64,000 bases of DNA from Acanthopleuribacter pedis. GTDB taxonomy: Bacteria > Acidobacteriota > Holophagae > Acanthopleuribacterales > Acanthopleuribacteraceae. Location: positions 372,001 to 436,000 of the forward strand of contig NZ_JAFREP010000003.1 of the NCBI RefSeq assembly GCF_017377855.1, written 5' to 3'. How positions within the stretch are numbered: the first letter of the stretch is position 1; the number at the start of each line of letters is the position of its first letter. Under the pieces are notes generated by a model that was not told the DNA's origin, did not search any database, and saw only the letters and a list, made by a program, of their open reading frames with translations. Of the stretch, positions 61,301 through 64,000 are shown one piece after another. The position numbers and the translations under genes are program-made.

Positions 61301-64000
61301 GCCAAATACCGGCGTTGGTGGGCGGCGCGCCGTGACCGCCGCGACGGCGTCGCCATCCAAGCCGAAACCTTGGCGCGGGATTGGGCCGAGGCCAAGCAGC
61401 GGTGGTGCCAAGAGCCGCATTTAGTGCCTTACCTCAAACTGATTGAACCCTGCCTCGATGCCTTGCCCGCTGTTTTGTGCGGCCTGAGGCAAGCACAACA
61501 TGTCTTGTTCCCCAACGGCTCGCTCGATCTGGTCGCGCCCATCTACGCCGGAAACCCGGTCTCCGATTGCTTTAACCAAGAGCTGGCGCGGCAGGTGGCG
61601 GCCATGATCAGTGGACGTTTGGCGGAACAACCCAAGGCCCGTTTCCGTTTGCTGGAGATCGGTGCCGGCACGGGCGGCACCACATCCGCCGTTTTGCCGC
61701 GGCTGGCGCCCTTCGCCGCGGCCATCGACGAATACGCCTACACCGATCTGTCGCAAGCCTTTTTGCTGCACGCCGAAACCCATTTCCAGCCGGATTATCC
61801 CTTCGTACGTCCGGTTCGCTTCGATGTAAGCGCACCGCTCGCCGGGCAGGCTGTGCTTTCCGGCGCCTACGATATCGTCATTGCCACCAACGTGTTACAT
61901 GCGACGCCCGACATCCGCGGCAGCCTGCGCAATACCAAGGCCGCCTTGCGCGCCGGCGGTTGTCTGATCCTTAACGAGCTGATCGCGCCCACCCTGTACA
62001 ACCACCTCACCTTTGGTTTGTTGGACGGCTGGTGGCTCAGCCAAGATACCGCGCTTCGCATTCCCGATTCACCGCTGCTGGACAGCGCGGGCTGGTGCCG
62101 TGTCTTGCGCGAGGAAGGCTTCCTTGCCCCGCGCTTGCCCGCCGCCGCCGCGGCCGTGTTGGGGCAACAGTTGATTTTCGCGACCTCGGACGGTGTCCTT
62201 TGCCAACCGGCCGCCGGCGGCGACACAACCACCCCGACCTCGACCCGACACCAACCGGCAACCACGACCGCAAATACCGTCACCTCACCCAAGGCCGCTT
62301 GCCTCAATTTTCTCAAGCAGTTGATTGCCGCAACCCTGCGCATGGCGCCGGGGGCAATCGACCCCGCCGAACCCTTTGAAACCTACGGCATCGACTCGAT
62401 TCTGTTCGGTCGATTGACCGCGGAACTCCAGACGACCTTTGTCACGATGGAGAGCACCTTGTTTTACGAGGTGCAGACCATCGACGAACTGGCCGAACAC
62501 TTGGTGCGCGAACACGGCGACGTGGTTGCCGGTCTGATACCGGCGGGGTCGGCCATGCAAACGCAAACGCCCAAGGCGACCCCGGCAAGCGAGCCGGTCA
62601 CCGTGGCCGCCTCGGGCTTCCACGCGCAAAGCGCGGAGTCCTCGCAACCCGACGCCGCGGCTCCGCGCCACGAACCCATTGCCGTGATTGGTCTCAGCGG
62701 TGCCTACCCCGGTGCCGAGGACGTCGCCGCCTTTTGGGAGAACCTCAAAGCCGGCCGAAGCACGATCCGCGAGGGGACCCGCTGGGATTGGACCGATCTG
62801 TACGAACCCGATCCCGGCAAGGCCAACGTGGCACGCAAAAGCTACAGCCGTTGGGGCGGTTTCCTCGACGCGCCCTACCACTTCGATCCAAAATTCTTTA
62901 ACATGACGCCGCGCGACGCTGAAAACACCGATCCCCAGGAGCGTTTGTTCCTGCTCACCGTCTGGCGCGCCTTGGAAGACGCGGGAATCGCACCCTCGCG
63001 ACTCAGCGACGACCTGCGCACCCGCTGCGGCGTATTCGCGGGCATCACCAAGCGGGGCTACAACTTGTTGGGCGCCGAAAGCCCGCGCCACCTGCCGGAA
63101 ACCTCCTTCGCCGGCCTGGTCAACCGCGTTTCCTACCAACTCAACCTGCAGGGACCGAGTACCGTGGTCGACACCATGTGTTCCGCCGCCTTGGTTGCCG
63201 TCCACGAGGCCTGCCGTTACCTGCGCGACGGTGGCGCGCTGGCCGTCGCCGGCGGCGTTAACCTGTACCTGCACCCGAGCAACTACATTAAATTATGTAG
63301 CCAACAAATGCTCTCACGGGATGCCGACTGCCCGGCCTTCGGCGCCGGCGGTAGCGGCTTTGTTCCGGGTGAAGGGGTAGGGGCCGTGGTACTGAAACCT
63401 CTGTCCGCCGCGGAACGGGACGGTGACCCGATTTACGCCGTCATCCGCGGCTCGGCCGTCAACCACAACGGCAAAACCAACGGGTACACCGTGCCCAACC
63501 CCCACCAGCAGGCCGCCGTGATTCGGGCCGCCCTCGCCCAAGCCGACCTCGACCCGCGTTCGATTAGCCTGATCGAAGCCGCCGCCAACGGTTCCGAGAT
63601 GGGCGACGCCTTGGAAGTGTCGGCGCTGGTCAAAGTTTTTGGCGACGCCGCGGGCGTGACCGGCCAACGCCATCTGGGTTCGCTGAAACCCAACATCGGC
63701 CATGCCGAATCGGCCTCGGGCATGTCGCAATTAACCAAGGTGCTGTTTGCCCTCGGCGAAGAAACCCTGGCCCCGACCCTGGTGCGGGGTGACTTGAATC
63801 CAAAAATCCCCTTCGCGCGCTGTCCCTTCCGCTTGACCCGCGAGGCCGGTCCTTGGCGGCCGATCCAGGTTGACGGGAAAACCGTCCCGCGTCGCGCCGG
63901 GATCACCGGCATCGGCGCCGGCGGGGTCAACGCCCACCTCGTCCTGGAGGAATACCGGCAAGCGCCGTCGCCCCGTCGGGTGCTGCCGATGGTGTTTGTG
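52304..64000 (+). CDS. Trans-AT modular polyketide synthase (runs off window)
   Basis: Open from ATG 52304 (stop codon just upstream in frame) to the window edge, 3899 codons so far. Order: KS1 (about residues 17-430; catalytic position Ser177 instead of Cys, DTASSSSL), linker, ACP1 (Ser638, GLNSL); KS2 (about 715-1130, Cys879), KR1 (about 1500-1730, TGGAGALG, YAVAN), ACP2 (Ser1795, GYESV); KS3 (about 1880-2290, Cys2035), KR2 (about 2705-2900, GGAGALG), C-methyltransferase (about 3000-3290, LLEIGAGTGG), ACP3 (Ser3365, GIDSI); KS4 (about 3455-3880, Cys3626 but Ala3760 where the HGTGT His belongs). Each of the first three KS domains is followed by a linker ending in LPTYPF and none has an AT, so malonyl comes from the free-standing AT at 43107-44249. 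Predicted chemistry: a loading module, one ketide reduced to hydroxyl, one methylated and reduced, then transfer to KS4. Confidence 0.96.
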   Translation, partial: MRQRLYEYVIDNPSYSNAVAVIGAACRFPGAVDPAAFWALLRDGFFAVSEISEARKNRCLDMPAEIAGWLEDIDCFDPLFFGLSPKEAAYLDPQHRLFLSCAYHALEDAGYAPRSLAGGNIGVYAGVSKNDYAELMRVHGVPVAAPVSTGTVHSLLANRVSYLFDFRGKSEVIDTASSSSLAAVNQAVQDLRAGLCEAALVGGVNALLAPTMTEAHRQSGMLSSSGACRSFDAAADGYVRGEGVGVVFLKTMDRALHDGDRILGVIRGSAAAHGGRGKTLTHPDAAAQARVIRAALADAAVDPASINYVETHGSGTPVGDPIEIAGLQQVFDEDPPGPALGLGSVKANIGHLESSAGMAGLIKVLLCLQQRRLPALLHHQRLNPQCDLTRSRLELITEDREWARIGDLPRRAGVSAFGMGGVNAHLVLEEAPPLQRVTEDTEAGPWLLVFSARPGRLADLVTAWLAFLDAGETPPLADMATTLMLGRDLMEARLAVVADDHATLRAGLAAWADGATREGVFHGEVTETPPATDRVVCGDDLAGLAAEWVAGKRHWLQPARLGRRLSLPTYPFEKRRCWFDQVQQAAATGTPKETPVTETDLDVTRLQRRLACVIAPVLGVAPEEIQPARPFKQYGLNSLMIHDLNLAFEQHFGGVVSRAVFFDCRNLAELAQFFHEHHADLWQTPTTGKQPEHPITGASRGDTMDDRGKPRKATRDIAVVGLAGRYPDADRLDDLWRNLRAGRDSIRAMPPERGDLSHLDGVVYSTRGGFINDVAAFDPLFFNISPREAELIDPQERLLLQTAWHTLEDAGYHGAELHRVAPKVGVFVGGMWQPYTALGVEATQQGRPLGPSGMLYSTANRISYFFDFTGPSMAVDTACSASITALHLACQSLRNGECDAALAGGVNLSLDASKYLFLCGNRFLAADGTCRSFGAGGDGYVPGEGVGLALLKPLDKAVADGDHIYGIIKGSAINHGGRTNGYTVPRPRAQAEVVRAALADAGVTPNQISYIEAHGTGTALGDPIEIEGLTRAFATAQRGFCAVGSIKANIGHLEANAAMASLTKILLQMKHGTIVPSLHSAEPNPNIDFSGTPFYVPQHNTPWQSDGPRRAGLSSFGAGGANGHLVVEAYSAPPRPAKADPRPQLVVLSAKSRGQLQQIAADLHKWLTDQDKGVDLENLAYTLMVGRAAMTERAAAVVASVAELHGALAKMVQEQPAGSLYRGRAEEAIAQPLDLDADLSARRLDRLAQAWVDGAAIHWTPLFTGRAPQRLSLPTYPFRKDRYWLPSEPSQASEKTDEVMTFEEVWVETPQPAGTPRQPKSLLCLAAPAAVEEAKTALQQRLPQTQVRVLAASAEDRSGWTSRLATLGGFDAEVLLDARPWHDPACRTELASFAALLHALAERAEPPRRLLVVGGYDNALEKTYLDAWIGFSRSPAAMWPGARCAVLATDQTSASPSWDRVVATLTADPLQDCRFENGRRYQTRVRPCPIPPASAPLKQGGTYWITGGAGALGRVFALHLAERFDAKLMLTGRAPLDEPRRALLAEIETAGGRADYLQADVCDEAALRRVVRECHAVFGALDGVLHIAGVMDARPLSQASETERRRVLDPKIKGTLLLEKVLADHELDFLCCFSSAAAVLGDFGSGTYAVANRFQSALAATSRRPGRIAIQWPFWRAGGMFIGDAAQTEQILVRHGQSLLERDAGLQLFEKLLGHKRSSVLVLSGNRDRVTQSLAVSSRTEAARPAEIAATPRVTGRNLAERLHGDLRRLAAAPLKMRPEAVDERTALAEYGYESVLMGELAEAINSRYPVGANPALFFRYPTLTKLAAWMLAEHGDAVAQTLSDSDESETIRDSQIGEPTREANRSEEPKTDPDRDREPIAIVGMSGRFPAARDCDELWSILAEGRCVISAAGEAWAPRQVAGDAEQGPWCGVLPGVAEFDPRFFGISPREAATMDPRQRLLLQAVWCALEDAGYGQKQLDGGAVGLFVGVEDGDYPRVADERALTANHTGILAARAAYFLNLAGPTMAVNTACSSGLVAAHQACLNLRARECDTAVAAAASLLTTDALHLAMREAGMLAGDGRCRAFDRDASGMVPGEAVVAVVLKRLSDARRDGNPILGVIRGSGVNHDGRTNGMTAPNGEAQSALLRQVYQRHGIDSGEIQYVVSHGTGTRLGDPVEINALESVFQSQASEPARCALTSTKTNLGHTLAASGLVSLVALVQALRHQTIPASLFCEQPSDYIDWTQSPFYVNRSRQHWPHPGAGRRRTGALSSFGISGTNAHMVVEEALFRAGRNTEAPPWVILVLSAKTETALQQRADDLCRVLTKGDLDLTAVSHTLLNGRHHFNHRRALVVADAAAAVAALSGTGHARHAAEGVVPRDFRPQPDVVRRNASLIEESKTFRDDGTRTAALLTELADRYCQGYDWEDPALFAPNTPLVRLPTYPFARETYWLESEAFTTDARTAPTQAKPIQVLPPPALPPPALPPPALPQPEQRVLTPFWSRVTPPQPPMDPPFAPVLIGFGEVAGTAMFPEARTLCFSPADAAPMMAQRIAALGDVRDWVWVAPPTSHDEATWRETHEAGLPALFQFIKALCDLDRDQTALRWTVITRQTQAVLPHEPLQPLHAGVHAFFGSLAKEHARWPVRRIDLAEVTNQPLADLARVPFGTGRLWAHRGGDWFQQSLVPTEVAAAEHAPYRQGGLYLVVGGAGALGAIWSRTLVEHHGARIVWLGRRAEDETIRRQIADIGRHGPAPVYLQTDCSDGAALTAAVTTIKQRMGPIHGVVHCALGAFDQSVAAMSRDHFRAVLSAKVDVALALAEVFAEEPLDLMLFFSSTMAFEQAGGMAGYNAGCAFKDALAVYLDQTRSYRVRTINWGYWSVGAGERVSAAAKTRLTQSGMAALNAENAMQALARLVQGAAPQALVLQATGEKPLEAMDTGLTKTLLQPGAPLPVPAAADIDAATVARLQRCHTAVMDDLLRRRLANILAEIDPDQVIAKYRRWWAARRDRRDGVAIQAETLARDWAEAKQRWCQEPHLVPYLKLIEPCLDALPAVLCGLRQAQHVLFPNGSLDLVAPIYAGNPVSDCFNQELARQVAAMISGRLAEQPKARFRLLEIGAGTGGTTSAVLPRLAPFAAAIDEYAYTDLSQAFLLHAETHFQPDYPFVRPVRFDVSAPLAGQAVLSGAYDIVIATNVLHATPDIRGSLRNTKAALRAGGCLILNELIAPTLYNHLTFGLLDGWWLSQDTALRIPDSPLLDSAGWCRVLREEGFLAPRLPAAAAAVLGQQLIFATSDGVLCQPAAGGDTTTPTSTRHQPATTTANTVTSPKAACLNFLKQLIAATLRMAPGAIDPAEPFETYGIDSILFGRLTAELQTTFVTMESTLFYEVQTIDELAEHLVREHGDVVAGLIPAGSAMQTQTPKATPASEPVTVAASGFHAQSAESSQPDAAAPRHEPIAVIGLSGAYPGAEDVAAFWENLKAGRSTIREGTRWDWTDLYEPDPGKANVARKSYSRWGGFLDAPYHFDPKFFNMTPRDAENTDPQERLFLLTVWRALEDAGIAPSRLSDDLRTRCGVFAGITKRGYNLLGAESPRHLPETSFAGLVNRVSYQLNLQGPSTVVDTMCSAALVAVHEACRYLRDGGALAVAGGVNLYLHPSNYIKLCSQQMLSRDADCPAFGAGGSGFVPGEGVGAVVLKPLSAAERDGDPIYAVIRGSAVNHNGKTNGYTVPNPHQQAAVIRAALAQADLDPRSISLIEAAANGSEMGDALEVSALVKVFGDAAGVTGQRHLGSLKPNIGHAESASGMSQLTKVLFALGEETLAPTLVRGDLNPKIPFARCPFRLTREAGPWRPIQVDGKTVPRRAGITGIGAGGVNAHLVLEEYRQAPSPRRVLPMVFV

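Noticed and set aside
1..64000. tRNA or rRNA genes
   Set aside because: The intergenic regions I read show no T-loop GGTTCGA-type arm within a cloverleaf context and no rRNA-like sequence.

Overview
The window is a high-GC bacterial chromosome segment of Gram-negative type: it has a TonB-dependent receptor, outer-membrane barrels and a lipobox lipoprotein. The combination of dense primary metabolism, two-component-style sensors, caspase-like peptidases, dispersed palindromic elements and a trans-AT polyketide synthase would fit a large-genome environmental or host-associated bacterium. An Acidobacteriota (Holophagae/Acanthopleuribacter-like) source is my best guess, but it is an inference and no rRNA is present to test it.

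Layout. 0.2-6.8 kb: an exported beta-rich protein, then a four-gene operon DUF4956 membrane protein / CotH-beta-helix / VTC-type polyphosphate polymerase / small anchored protein. 7.0-9.6 kb: a DUF6765-like protein and a lipoprotein, separated by a mobile palindromic element. 9.8-15.8 kb: the glycogen operon glgB-glgX-malQ, closed by a terminator. 15.9-24 kb: gamma-glutamyltransferase, small hypotheticals, a nucleotidyltransferase gene destroyed by a stop codon and a palindromic element, a caspase-like peptidase with a small partner, guaB and an outer-membrane barrel. 24-32.3 kb: a GAF protein, icd, a TonB receptor, a candidate sigma-54-driven small RNA and two overlapping periplasmic-binding genes. 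32.3-33.2 kb: two adjacent tandem-repeat arrays between convergent genes. 33.2-35.9 kb: a methionine-salvage operon (mtnB, an mtnD-mtnC fusion, a DDAH-like amidinohydrolase). 36-41.6 kb: a membrane protein, an aminotransferase, a GT-C/GT2 fusion and DUF2304.

From 41.7 kb to the end lies a biosynthetic locus: a GT1 glycosyltransferase, a free-standing acyltransferase, an ABC exporter with an HMA-like N-terminus, and a giant PKS gene that has no AT domain and runs off the window (KS-ACP / KS-KR-ACP / KS-KR-cMT-ACP / KS...). The free-standing AT is the obvious malonyl donor, so this is a trans-AT system; the glycosyltransferase and exporter probably finish and export the product. The first KS has Ser in place of the catalytic Cys, which suggests a decarboxylating loading module, and the fourth KS has lost the HGTGT histidine, which suggests a non-elongating KS.

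The locus is interrupted at 44.6-49.6 kb by an AT-richer accessory island. It holds a small Cys-rich secreted protein, a beta-propeller protein and a two-gene AAA-ATPase plus TOPRIM-like module. That module is bracketed by 83-bp direct repeats derived from the 3' end of the ABC exporter gene. A family of about 160-177 bp palindromic elements with terminal inverted repeats and 5-bp target duplications occurs four times in the window.
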